Shown here in pieces: positions 45,287 through 57,134 of a stretch of 64,000 nucleotides of DNA. The translations under genes were made by a program, and so were the position numbers. Source of the DNA: Blastomussa wellsi (Eukaryota > Cnidaria > Anthozoa > Scleractinia > Plerogyridae); contig OX393572.1 of NCBI GenBank assembly GCA_947652115.1, positions 1,807,102 through 1,871,101 of the forward strand, given 5' to 3'. The stretch's first letter is position 1; every line of letters begins with the position of its first letter. The notes beneath the pieces were generated by a model. The model saw only the letters and a program-made list of their open reading frames with translations. It did no database searches and was not told the origin of the DNA.

Positions 45287-47400
45287 GTATAACAATATAA
45301 TTTGGTTTTATCAACTGCGTTGAAAATGTGAATTGGCCACCGTAAAGAGATTCAAGAGCTGACGTTTCGAGCGTAACCCCTTGTCGGATTCGCTCCGAAG
45401 AAGGGTTAACGTTCGAAACGTCAGCTCTTGAATCTCTTTACGGTGGCCAATTCACATTATCAACCCAGTTGATAAAACCAAATTATCTTATCATAATTGC
45501 ACTTATGAGTTTCATGATCACTTTTTTAAATTTTGTCTCTCACTTTTCTAGGAGGATTCAGTGCATCCGTTATTCTTGGTGGACTCAACTACAAAAATTA
45601 CACAAAGAAGTTAATTTCCTTTTTAGACCCAGTTATCTCCTATTCAGGGCGGTTTGAGCGGTGTTGGCATGCCAAGACAGACGGCTCGGCTGCGTCCACA
45701 TTCCACAGCAACTGCGATGCAAAGGGACCCACAGTGACGATCATTAAATATGGTGCTTACATATTTGGCGGATATACCGACGTGTCTTGGCACAGCAGTA
45801 AGTATATATAAGACTTTTTTTCCTGCGTCTTTTGAGCAAGTGCCCAAACTATTTGTGTTGTTGTTTTTTCTGCTATTGATCTTATCTTTTAAACCTCCCG
45901 GAAAAATCTGTCCCAGAATTCGCGGGGTAAAATTTTCGTGTTTGAAATAGTAGATTTTGTGCTACAATTTCCTTTGACCTTTACTCAAATTATGCATAAA
46001 ATCTTGACCTTCCTTTTAATTGCTGTCTAGATATAGGTACCCGTCAGTATTTTATGCTGTTGTTGAAGTTGTTTTCCCCCAAAGACACCTTTTTTACAAT
46101 ATGGCATTTTAAGTCTGATTTTATCTTCAGCTGAGGTGTTTAGAATTTTTCAGGTTCCGGCTACTCCTCGGCTAGTAAACCTTTCCTCTTCTCGTCTCTC
46201 CTGTTAAGCTGACTCAGTATCAAAATAATCAAATTCCGCTCGCGCTCGCCGTATGGTACATTGCAATTCCTAAGTTTTCATTAGTTTAGAGGCAATGGTA
46301 TATGAGCTCATATGCCACGGACCGTGCATATGTACGCGGAAAGAATGCATTTTTCGTGATGTTTGTACAACAGTTTTGGGGCGTTTTTAATAAAACAATT
46401 ATTCCACTCCTGCTTGTTGGATATGAGATAGTTATAGCCAACTCGGCGCGTACCATCTCATATCCAACGCGCGCTCGTGGAATAATTGTTAATTATTATT
46501 TAGAGCCATGTCGGTGCTACACGCCTCGTTGGCTATCTACCATCTCATATCTTGTCATCGTCCTTGTTGCTGTAGCACTTTTCTTTCTTCTCTGTTTTTG
46601 TCATTTACAAGGTGCTTCGTATTGCTGATTTCATTTTAGGTTGCTATTACTCCTCAGCCAGCAAAGCTTTCCTCTTCTCGTTTTACAACGCCAAAGGATA
46701 TAATCCTGTCAAGCTGACTCAGTATCGGGAAAACGCTATGTACAGCTGTTTCAGTTACGGATCCACTTTTGGCAGTGGGCGTGACATCTTGATATCAGAC
46801 AACGCTTTGAGCAACCAAGGATCGGTTTCCATAGAAACACCGTTCCTATTGTCATATTTGTCGTGTTTGAATTCAGAGAAAAACTAGTTACAATGACTTG
46901 AATAGTTCATAACAACTGAGCAATGATTGTAATGTCTAGTTCCATTAATTAATTAATCGATCGATTAATTAATTAATTATTTTTGCGATACTGTAATAAC
47001 TCATTATAACAATGCAAATAAGGCTTGCTGTTGTTGTTGTTGACACTTCAGACTGTAACAGGTTGTTGTCTTCATTTCAGGTTCTGGAGGTTATAGCTAT
47101 GCCAGCAAAGCTTTCCTCTTCTCGCTTTACAACGACAAAGGATATAATCCTGTTAAGCTGACTCAGTATCAAAATCAGCAACACGCAATGTATTGGCATT
47201 CTAATTACGGACCCACCTTTGGTGGACATGACATCTACATAGAGAACAACGCTTTGATCAACCAACACTCGTTTTCCCATTGCGGGAACACATACTCAGT
47301 CCCGCAGGGATATTCACCTGGTTACTGTAAGTTTTTTACTGGAGTCAGCATGTATTTTACTCCCACTGACATTGAAGTGTTCTACGAAATAAGTAATTAA
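42662..47400 (+). CDS. Secreted PAN/Apple - EGF - EGF - TLDc protein, copy B
   Basis: Exons 42662-42992, 43335-43484, 43910-44035, 44367-44501, 45552-45797 and 47081-47400; 1308 bases, 435 residues; all introns phase 1. Layout as in copy A: signal peptide 1-25 (second residue T instead of A), PAN/Apple, the YWFDS...RCNMETE module, two calcium-binding EGFs (EGF2 reads CKEKYVGNGKNC), then TLDc. Using the intact alternative last exon 46640-46887 gives 411 residues with a different end (SVSIETPFLLSYLSCLNSEKN in place of the DIEVFYEISN tail). The canonical last exon is strongly changed against A and C: SSGGYSYASK at its start and AMYWHSNYGPTFGGHDIYI in the middle, while exon 1 differs by only one to three residues. 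AATAAA at 47559-47564. Extracellular, function unknown. Confidence 0.9.
45239..45486. mobile_element. Coding-free palindromic PLE insertion, intron 4 of gene B
   Basis: Orthologue of 22624-22868. The right target copy (cttatcataattgca) is kept; the left has one change. The ribozyme-like core is altered (ccgaagaagggttaacgttc) but keeps GAAACGTCAGC. Confidence 0.75.
46154..46237 (+). pseudogene. Relic TLDc terminal exon (6psi), gene B
   Basis: Same frameshifted relic as in gene A (SSGYSSASKPFLFS then early stop), with the acceptor tttttcag kept. Confidence 0.75.
46394..46490. repeat. Nested hairpin repeat, intron 5 of gene B
   Basis: Same arms as 23788-23884. Confidence 0.7.
46640..46887 (+). 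CDS. Alternative terminal exon 6a of gene B (intact)
   Basis: Acceptor cattttag, phase matches exon 5, 82 codons to TAG at 46885-46887. It repeats the first half of the canonical last exon (CYYSSASKAFLFSFYNAKGY, LTQYRENAMYSCFSYG, RDILISDNALSNQ) and then leaves the TLDc pattern with SIETPFLLSYLSCLNSEKN. A product would lack the last TLDc strands. No AATAAA is obvious just downstream. Confidence 0.65.
46944..46980. repeat. TTAA/TCGA microsatellite, gene B
   Basis: Short version of the array at 24339. Confidence 0.85.
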
Positions 47401-47604
47401 AATCAGAAAACAACTAATCTTAATTAACGTTAATTTTAAAAAACATTGTAACGGAAATGACTATTTCGCGAAAATAGATGAGACAAATTTTGCGAGATTT
47501 AAAATTCGTGATTTTGCAGAAAAATTGCATTGAAAGGAACTAAATTTCGCGAAAATTTAATAAATGGGAATCTCAAACTGGGTGTTGTTGTCATTTTATA
47601 TAAT

Positions 47605-48648
47605 GAGGGTGCTGAATGGGTAAAATGGGAACTGGGATTGGCCTGTTTTTGCACTGGGAAAATGAGATTTGGGGGACTAGGACTGGGATTTGGTCATTAA
47701 GAATGAGAAAAAATGTAAAAAAATGGGAATGGGATAAAAATCTTTTACCCATGACCAAGCGAGACATCACTTATTTCCTGGATTGAGGAATGTCAGAAAA
47801 TTGTCCAAGCGCCTTGTTCGTGTCAATTTTTAGTATGTTTAGCCAGCACGTTTTATTTTCCCCGAATCAGCGGCCTTGATCATGACTGTGGTGAAAGATA
47901 TGTGTGTACAGTGGTGTGTGTATTAAAATTGTGTGTGTAAAGCCAAAAAATGGCGGAAGCATTGTTCTCATGCCAGAATTCCACGAACTATAGCGCCTGG
48001 TGACAGTGAATCTGAGGAAGAGGTAGAAAGCGCTCTTGAAACAACATTGAGCATGATCCGTCCGACCAGGTTTGGAAGGAAAAGAACACTTACACGTCGG
48101 GTCAAGAGAATACGCTCTAGTTCATATTTGTTATACATTGCAGTAATTATCTGTCTTCTTATTGACCTCAATGTCGTCAATATCTTGACACAAAGTTGAG
48201 AAGGAACTGTTCCAAAAATACTTTGAGGGAGAAAACATTCAGGACCCCAAGGACAAAATGAAATTAGCATAAGTGTTAAAATATTTTATGTGGATGCGCG
48301 AAATCTCGTTATTTCTTGACAGCAGTAATGTATGATAAAACAATTATCAGATCGTTTGCGTTGTGTGGTCCGGAATAATCATGATCTCGGTGAGCGTTAT
48401 CATCCGAAGCCGGATATGACAAACTTTATTTGTGCCGTTTCAGTACAGTCTAAAATACTCGTGAACTTTTGCGTCTTTGTTGCGCGGTATTCTGAGCCGT
48501 AATTTTGACGCAATACAATGTATAATACTGGGATTTTTTCTGAATTCTGCAAGTGGAAATGGGATTTGAACACTAGGAAGTGGGATTTGAAAAAAATTGG
48601 GCTGGGAAATGGGATTGGTACCCCCCCGCCCGCCCCTTCAGGACCCTC
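47605..48648. mobile_element. 1.04-kb inverted-repeat element, copy B
   Basis: Same ends as 25032-26104 (here gagggtgctgaatggg on the left). Contains the 88-codon frame at 47933-48199 (RPTRFGRKRTLTRRVKRIR, then the hydrophobic tail). The poly-C run is short. Confidence 0.7.
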
Positions 48649-49681
48649 TATAAGAACATCGACGACCATTGAAGAGAACAAGAGCAAAACAAATTAAGAC
48701 GGAATCCGTTAGGACTTCGAGCATTCATTGGACAAAATTATGTACCAAAATGTTTTACACCTTATTGCAAGCTTTTGTGTTACTACTTCAAATATATTAT
48801 CAAGAGAAATCTTTTCTAACAACACCAAACATCGAAAAAAAATTTCGAAATTCCACTGAATAGCTTAAAAGATGTGATATTTTTTCTAAAGCTTGCGAGC
48901 TTTGAAATTCATTTTCTCAGTCTCTGATAAGAAATTGTTGTCGGTGTTATCGCAAATAATTACTTACATCTTAACCTTTTATTAAGGGTAAAAATAACGC
49001 AATATGATTTAAATTATTCTGGTACTCGATTTTTGTCCAACTTAAATAAATATTACTCAACTTCCTGATGGATTCCGTCTTAAAAATTAATCGGGTTATC
49101 ATATTACGTTTGCGAAGCACAAGGTTAATAATACAAAGTTCAGAATTGACGAGATGTTCTTTTTCGATGTGATTCGGAGGAAGAGAGCATGAACATGTTA
49201 AACAGCATTAGGGTTACGAGGGATCTACATGCCTCTAAATTTCGCGTCATTAATTTTTACGATAACCTTTTTTGGCGGGTCTTTAATTTCGCGATTTTTT
49301 ACAAATCACGAGAATCATGAAAATTAAGCCCAGTAAAAATAAGTGACAATAAGGTATAACCTCCAATTGGATAAAATGAGTGACCAATTGATGTTGTTGT
49401 TATTGTTGTTTGTGTATCGATATAAATTTCTCCTTGCAAGTAGTCTTTAAATCAATGCAATGAAAAGAACTGATGAAAATCTAAATTCTACTCACAATAT
49501 CAATACAGAATCAAGCAGGGAAGTTATGGGAATAAAGAAAATCATCAACTGCTGAGATTTTAGTTTGATATACCACCAAATTCTTAGGAGGTAGATAATT
49601 AGCTCATACACTTACTTTTACTAACAAGCTTGGCATAGTGGCGAACTTTACAGAAACTACCAAATTTTTTGTCTTGTATAG

Positions 49682-49726
<45 letters not shown>

Positions 49727-49856
49727 GTATAACAATATAATTTGGTTTTATCAACTGGGTTGATAATGTCAATTGGCCACCATAAAGAGATTCAAGAGCT
49801 GACGTTTCGAGCGTTAGCCCTTCGTCAGAGCGAATCAAGTAACTAAAAAGTTACTT

Positions 49857-50366
49857 ATGTTTTTGTCGTTAATTTCATTCAAACGCGACAAAAACATAGG
49901 TAACTTTTTAGTTAGAAGTGCATTCCAAACTAGTGATCAACCCGGAACTTTTAAATGCGCTCGCGCACGATGCAAAACATACCCTTTCATCCACAACGTT
50001 GACAAAATATCGGGACCCAAGCGATCTATCAAAATCACTGATCATTTCACCTGTACCTCAGCCAATGCCATCTACTGTATAACTTGCACTCTTTACAAAA
50101 AGTTGTACATCGGCGAAACAGGGAGACGACTTGGCGACCGATTCCGAGAACACCTTCGTGAAGTAGAGAAAGACGACAAAAATGCATCGAAACCTGTCGC
50201 GAGACACTTCAATCTCCCAAATCATTCTAAGCAACATATGGCAGTCTGCGGCCTTTCCCTTCACCAAGGAAACACGGAAAGCCGTAAAACTCTAGAACAA
50301 AAATTTATTTTTCAGATCGGCACTCTTAATCCTCACGGTATCAACGAACGCTTTTCATTCAACTAA
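49857..50366 (+). CDS. GIY-YIG endonuclease domain of a PLE, copy B (fragment)
   Basis: 169 codons, same architecture as 27438-27947: cysteine linker, AIYCITC, KLYIGETGRRLGDRFREH, Glu in LEQKF. Differences from copy A include M14 to I, D102 to E and, importantly, C42 to Y in CKTYPFI, which removes one of the conserved zinc-ligand cysteines. Reverse transcriptase is absent. Probably a decaying remnant kept only by the segmental duplication. Confidence 0.8.
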   Translation: MFLSLISFKRDKNIGNFLVRSAFQTSDQPGTFKCARARCKTYPFIHNVDKISGPKRSIKITDHFTCTSANAIYCITCTLYKKLYIGETGRRLGDRFREHLREVEKDDKNASKPVARHFNLPNHSKQHMAVCGLSLHQGNTESRKTLEQKFIFQIGTLNPHGINERFSFN

Positions 50367-50456
50367 TTTATTCCATTGTTTTCACGCTACCAGGCACCAG
50401 CCAATAGCGAAGCTCCATCTTTCTGTATATAAACAACACACGACCCACAATTCCGT

Positions 50457-50504
50457 GATTCGCTCCGACGAAGGGCTAACGCTCGAAACGTCAGCAATTG
50501 AATC
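50457..50504 (+). ncRNA. Hammerhead-ribozyme-like motif in the PLE right arm, unit B
   Basis: gattcgct (50457-50464) pairs with agc and gaatc after the core. CCGACGA, stem II gggctaacgctc, GAAA, then CGTC with expected cleavage after C50492. Same deviations as at 28041. Confidence 0.5.
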
Positions 50505-51879
50505 TCTTAACGGTGGCCAATTGACATTATCAACCCAGTTGATAAAACCAAATTATATTTTTGTCTTGTAGTTGGTCACACATTTTAAAGGCCTCACCTA
50601 TCATGAAAGTACTGCATGCTCAAGAGCCTTTATCCCATGCAATTGGAAAACGAAAAGAGCAAACTTTCATACTTTTAACAACGAATACATCATGTATTTG
50701 TTATTTAAGGGAAAAAGTCATATTGATGTCATGACGTCACGTATCCTGGCAACAATATTTGCAGCAATGGGACACATTCACGTAACAGCGGTCAAACCAA
50801 CATCGCGTGCGCAGTTTTTACCAGAACTACCGGTATAGCCTAGTTGAATTTATGAAATCGTTTTTTAGCAACGTCTTGCGTGCTTACAAATTCAGGCAAG
50901 TTATAAATAACCGGGATTGGATGCTCTGAAAAGAATAGTGAAAAACGGATCAAAATTAAAGCCCGGATTAGCGCTAGTCGGCATTCGAACACGTACTGAC
51001 AAATAGCTAAGTGCTTCGTGTTGACCGCTGTGCGAATTGAAGTAGCGTGGTCGAGTTTATCGTGTGTTGTTGCGCCACGCATGTGTTAATAGCCATCAGT
51101 CAGCTTAACTTTCTGTCTGTTGGAATACAGTATTCAGGAGCACCCAATGGAACATTTCGGTGGATTATCTGTTCGGAAGCCCTGTTATGCCCTCAGATTT
51201 TTTTTAGTAAAATGTCACCTCGAACGTTCGTGATATGCAAAATGTAAAATGCCTGTTGTTTTAGAAAGATAAAGATGCTGTTTAGGCTACGTGAAAAAGC
51301 CAGTTACCATTTTCGAAAAGGCAACAATAGCTCGCAAAATTGAATAATATGTTTCCGTCACTTCAACATTCAACTAAAACATCCTACCCAAAAAATGTTT
51401 TAGTTTACACAAAAATCTCTTTAAGGCCCAAAACGATATGTAACCCCCTGAGCTAAGAACAAAGATATTCCAAGACTTCTTAAATGTCCTCGATGGGTGC
51501 TCCTGATACTAGCCAAGATTAGATTTGATTTGATTTAAATACTTATACTACATAACGTAGGCTTTGCGGAGTGCTCTTGAATAGTGCAAAGTATCGTTTG
51601 TTATATTAATTGTTTTTAATCATTATTATTGCTACTCTACGTATCATGGACCTTTAGAAGTCCTTTTGACCAGTGCAATGCACTGTTTGTTATATTTATT
51701 GAAATCAGTATTTACAATATTTTATCATTGAATCACATAGTTGTCAACCGAATGTTCTGTGAGCTGGAATGGATCCAGTCTCTCGCGATCCACTTCTGGG
51801 CTTAATGATATTTGTACTTACAGCGAAAGCCCAGACAACAAAAAGCCGTGAAGTGGCATCGAGATAAATGTGTTATGTA

Positions 51880-52024
51880 ATATATCAAACACTCGAGACA
51901 GTGTTTCATCACATTTCCAAACACCGAGAAGAGAGTTGAAAATACGATGCGCAGCGGAGTATTTTTGAAGAACTTCGAGGTGTTTGGAAATGTGATGAAA
52001 CACTGTCTCGAGTGTTTGATATAT
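51880..52024. mobile_element. MITE with 50-60-base inverted repeats, unit B
   Basis: Copy of 29463-29607; the arms are slightly better matched here (ctcgag on both sides). Confidence 0.8.
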
Positions 52025-53108
52025 CTTCTCAATCGAAACTAAAACTACGGATAAAACGAAGAAATACGTATTACGCGTTCAGTAGCATTGGTACTATTTC
52101 TGTAGGCCGTGAGTCATATGGTTTCGAGTTCAGTTTGGAATTACTTAATTTGCACGAGTGAGTATTTATTCAATATATTATTGTAATTTTAATTTACAAT
52201 TGAACTTTTCTTTTAAGCCCGGGTCAAGCGATAAGAGAGTCGCGTAGAATTGAAAGACTACAGTTACATGACAGTTTTATTCGACCGATCGATCAACTGC
52301 TGGCAAGCAGCATTGACTTATTGGTCCAAATCCGATGCATGGGAACGGGCGAGAGTTGACGAGATTGCACGAGAGTAGACGAAAGCCTACAAGAACGCGA
52401 GCGAGAGTTTAAAATCTTCTCTTAACTCGACTTGTTCTCGTTTGACCCGGTCCGGTTTCAGAAGCGGCCACCTTGAGAACAGAACGAATGGGTGTTATAG
52501 GCAAGTGACTTCTGTAGGGCGGTGGCCGTTAGTAAGTCAGTATTTATCAATTGTAAAACTTTAAAAGTAAATAAAACTGAGTTCAACGCTCACGTGTTCT
52601 TCTTGATTTTAGTGTTGCGCAAAGCCACACTCTGTCAAACGGTTATGTGCGCTAAAAATTGGTCACTGGGCAAAATGTTATCTTTGCAAGGCAATTCCTA
52701 ATTCGATTCGCGTGAAAGTCACGCTTTTCACTCAAACAAAATTTTCCCACCTTTTTACAATGTCCGCTTTGAGACAGTTCCTCGTTTTCACGCCCTTGGA
52801 ACAAAGTCTCGTATCCCCGCATTTGCCACAATTACTCATTTCCGAGCGCTTGCTACAAGGTAGTCCAGTTCTAGCCCCCTGCCAGGCAATGCTACACTCT
52901 TTGCATCGGAGAGTCGGGCTCCTGGACCAATTTTTTACGCAATGGTCGGTTAAAAAAAGCTTCTGATAAAAATTGAGGGCAGCGCTATGCACCTTGCAAA
53001 GCCGAATAGCCATTTTTTGATAACTATAGCGATATTTCTTGTTTACAAACAATGGGTGACGTCACTGATATCTTCCCTATTCCGATATATTACTACTCTA
53101 ACATGTCG

Positions 53109-53317
53109 CGAGGCTTGGGGAAATAAAACAAAAGATTTTGCATCGAGGCTTGAGGGATGAATAAATAATTTCTTTTGTTTTAGTCCCCCAAGCCTCGGCG
53201 CCACGTTTGAATTTCAATATATCGGAATTGGTCAAAAGGCCACTACGGAAAATACCATAATACTCTTTTAGCCTATGCAATATTTTGGGGGAGAAACAAA
53301 GAGTATTATGGTATTTT
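53109..53317. repeat. Two adjacent hairpin repeats, unit B
   Basis: Copy of 30689-30897. Confidence 0.7.
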
Positions 53318-53944
53318 TCGAAGTGGCCTATTAAGTTCAGGTGACGAGAAACATCGCTATTCCGGCAGTAACATGCCTTGTCGTTTTCTGTGTCTTTTTT
53401 GTACATCTATTTGAACGGTAAGGTCAGCCAATCATTATTTGCTCGCTTCAAATTTTGTACAAGATCTGTTCTCGAGCCACGCTGCTCACACGTCAAGGTT
53501 ACTGAACAATGGAATCTCGATTTAATGAACCTCTAAATAACAAGTTCTCGCTCCACTAATAGTAAAATATAAAAGGGGTTGAGGGCTCCTCGGGGTAAGT
53601 TATTGCGGGTAATAAAATGGTGACGAGTGAAATTAGGAAATACTTTCACACGCGTTTTTTAAAAATTCCTATAAAGGCGAGGGAAATTATTAGAATTTTG
53701 GCAAAACGCAAGTGAAATCATTTCCTAATTTGATTACCTTTTAATATAATAGCTGACAAATTATGCTCACAATCGTGCGTTTTTGACTTGGTAGCCTGTG
53801 AACAGACTCCGGGGGTGGGTAGGGGACAGTGGATGCCCATAACCTCCCCCGAGCCACCCAGGCTACGACTAGACAGGTATCGAGAAATTTCGCGCCAACC
53901 GTTGCCAAGGCAATTTTATAATTTCAAGATCCACCATCTCGCCA

Positions 53945-53994
53945 TAGAGTCTACAGTAGCTCAGTGGTTAGAGCATCCGACTAGATCACGGAGG
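53945..53994 (+). repeat. tRNA-like SINE head, truncated (unit B)
   Basis: Copy of 31521-31570, again cut at the start of an X unit. Confidence 0.6.
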
Positions 53995-55610
53995 GTTTCC
54001 TTTACTTTACTTTAGGTTTTGCTTTAGGTTTTGCTTTTCATTTAACACACCCGGTTCTGGCAGAAATACCCAACTAATACTCCACGAATGTGCATTGGAT
54101 TTGAGATGGCAGATTGATGATGAGGCGATTGATTATTGAAAAACAACCACGAAGTTTCAGTAAATCTTGCTAATTTTATTTCGCCGACCATAATTTTGGC
54201 CCAGGTTGGGGGTGGGGTGTTTACTCCCATATATGGGCTATATAGGTATGTGTCGCGGTATAGGGTGTGGTTTTTCGAGGTTCCCGTTCCTTGAGGGGGG
54301 ATTCTACCTGAATTTCAATGAAATTTTGAGAGGTTTAGAGATTGTATAAAAGGAAGAAAATTTTGAAACACCCTTCTTTTGGCGGTGTGATCCTTAGATA
54401 GGGTACCTGAATTGTATTATTTGGCCATTTTGCAATTTGCAGTGCATAAACAACTCGCTGAACGAAAAGGAAACAGTCTGTCAACCTGAAAACGTTACGG
54501 GAAAGGATGTCATTTTTAGGGTTTGGTCCTTAAATAGGGTATCCTCTTATTAATTTAAAAGTCCCAAGAATAAAAAACGTCACAACTTCCGCTTCCAATA
54601 ACCTGGCCATATGTTGGCTGTCTGGGCATTACGCATTAAGCATTCGCCAGTCCCTCAAATTGTGCCGGTACGTGTTCCTGCCATATGTTTGTCCTGGGGA
54701 GGAGGGGGTACTCTCATATATGGGCTATATGGGTATGTGCCGCGGGATAGGGTATGCTTTCTTTATTGTTAACAAGGGTCAGGGTTTAAGAACCTACGCG
54801 GCACACACCTATCCGAAATTTAGGGATGTTGGTTTTCTGGGAATTCCGAATCTTTCAAAGGCTTTAAGCATTCGGCAGTCACTCTATTGTGTCGGTGAGG
54901 GTATTCTCTTATTAATTTAAAAGTCCAAAGAATAAAAAACGTCACAACTTCCGCTTCCAATAACCTGGCCATATGTTGGCTGTCTGGGCATTACGAATCT
55001 TTTAAAGGTGTGGGGGGGGGGGGGGGGTGTTCACGTCAGAGCGTCAATGTTTTCTTGCATAGGACGCTTAACATTTTTTTTCACAGATACGATTACACCT
55101 ATCAGTGGTGAGGGGGTCTATGGTTGTTTAAGTCACTGCAGTTCTTACTCGTAAATCTGTTTAGAATAGTATTTTTTTTTCTTGGTAAAAGAGAGCTCGA
55201 GTGACACCCGGGTTAGTCTCAGTGGAATTTTAATTCAAAGTTTCTGTCGTGCATTCTTGTCCCTGTACTGAATGCTCCCTCCCCCCAGGGATATTATATC
55301 TGCCTTACCAGTAGGTAAACAACGGCATTATGTTGCAACCACCTGCTGAACTAACCAACAATTTGCCCACGGAAAATAAAAATCCTATTCTCAGAAAGTA
55401 GGACAACTCAGTTTTGCAAGGAGAGCCAACAAAAATCAGCCGCGTCGGAGGTAGGTGAAACAGTTTTCGAGTACGGCTGGTTTTGAACATATCTAATGGG
55501 CTCAAGTTGCGAGACAGTAAAACCAGAGGTTCTTAGCAACCGAAAACAGACCTCGGATCCCGCTGAGATAGAGGAGTTTTACTCCTCTATCTCAGTGGGA
55601 AGCACACCAG
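53995..55610. repeat. Unit X4 (left half only)
   Basis: Matches X1 from gtttcc through the extra partial copy (about 54700-54990) and the hairpin (55559-55599), then stops at agcacaccag and joins the B/C-specific segment. The right half of X and the whole 39079-41157 flank are missing, which explains why the B-C spacing is 8.4 kb shorter than the A-B spacing. Confidence 0.85.
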
Positions 55611-56704
55611 TAGCAAGCATAAAATGTTTCAACCTATACCACTTAAAGTACCCTTTAAACAAAGGTCGAAAAACCTTAGGTTTCTTTATTTTCTGTGTGG
55701 GAAGACTTCATTTTAGCCGACACTTCAAATCCACCAAGTAGAACTTCCTGTTTAATTTCGACCGGTGGGAAGGCACTCAAGAACATGAAATTTATAGTCT
55801 GAATACTTTTTTCCAATTATATGCCACAAAAAGGAATAGTTTTATTTTGCTTCAGAACTTGAAAATAAAATATTTAAAATATTTTTCCATAATAATATGC
55901 CTTATTGTTGCTTAATTACATGAGTTCCCGATTGCCAGTCTATCACGAAATTAAAGATTATCGCAAAAATCCTCAATGAAAAAATGAAAAAATCCTAGTG
56001 AAAACCAATACATAAAGCGTAATTCTAGCTTACATGATCACGACCTCTTCCTCCGAATCATACAACAGATCAATATAATTATAAAGACACTGTCGAGTCT
56101 AATCCATGGCACATAATATACGAAATATTTATTGTAGTGGTAAAAAAAAATTATAGAATATGCAGTTCTGTCAAGATTACTGGCAGAATTAGAATGTTCT
56201 GAGTTTTAATTTGATTGAGTCGGAGTTGTCCCGAACAAAATTGAACTTCAGCTTTATATATAAATTTTTCTCTCTAATTAATTTCACGATGTTTTGGAAA
56301 TCGCGCAATTAAAATGTCGCGAAATTTTCTTCTAATAAGGCATTTCATTTTGACATGACACACGAACCTGAGTAGGTCTTCATGTTTAATTTTGACATGC
56401 AGGTGGGAAGGTCAAGCAGTCAGACCGGTTTTGCTGTGTAGAGTGAAATAAGCGCAAGCATAAGCATAGAAGATAGGTTTGAGCCCGCAACGGTTTAGAG
56501 CATTCTCTTTTTTCACAGGGACAGTCATGTTTTGCCTCAGAACTTCTTCAGGCCGAAGTTTCTAGGCATTCTAATCAATATATAAAAGAGAACCTCTAAC
56601 AATTCAGTAACGGATGTGAAAGTTTTCTTCGTGTCGAAAGCGCGATAAAAACGTATGTTAAACAAATTTACAGATGTCCCATTTTTAATGGCATGGCTAA
56701 CTTT
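55611..56704. repeat. B/C-specific segment, copy in unit C
   Basis: Matches 41158-42236 with small indels. No gene recognised. Confidence 0.8.
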
Positions 56705-56724
56705 AATTTAAAATAGCACGCATC

Positions 56725-56737
56725 ATTTGCATATAAA
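56725..56737 (+). promoter_or_regulatory. Octamer plus TATA box upstream of gene C
   Basis: ATTTGCAT overlapping TATAAA, about 400 bases before the ATG, as in A and B. Confidence 0.35.
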
Positions 56738-57134
56738 TTTCAACGACAATGAATTATTTTCCGATCGACGACTGTTGAATCTTTTCTCAACGACAGTGCG
56801 AGAAATACTTTATCCATTAACGTATCGAAAATTGGGGGCTTTCTCTCTAGATTAATTATTAATATACGAATTTCCCTACCCTCCCAACAACAATAGAGAT
56901 ATTTTATTAAAAACGTTTGCACTGCTGAATTACTTTCAAATGTAAAGGGCTTGTTTTTTCTGTGGAGTTGATCTAAAGCCAAGAAGTCAGTTAATTTAAA
57001 AATGTCTCCGGGTTCCCCCGTGATTAAAAAATATCGACCGTTTAACTGCGAACTCCTGTTCAAAATTTTCTACTGCACACACAAATCATTTTTAATGTCT
57101 TTACCATAGGGATTACTTTGCCAACGAGTCCGAA

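Larger units (their letters stand above)
49679..50557 (+). mobile_element. Penelope-like element remnant with inverted arms, unit B
   Basis: Bounded by the same 13-base duplication tttttgtcttgta (ending at 49678 and at 50558-50570). Same structure as 27133-28141 without the minisatellite expansion. Confidence 0.85.
42237..53994. repeat. Duplicated unit B, core
   Basis: Near-identical copy of 19336-31570 carrying gene B, an inverted-repeat element, a PLE remnant and a MITE. It lacks the 279-base insertion of unit A. Confidence 0.9.
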
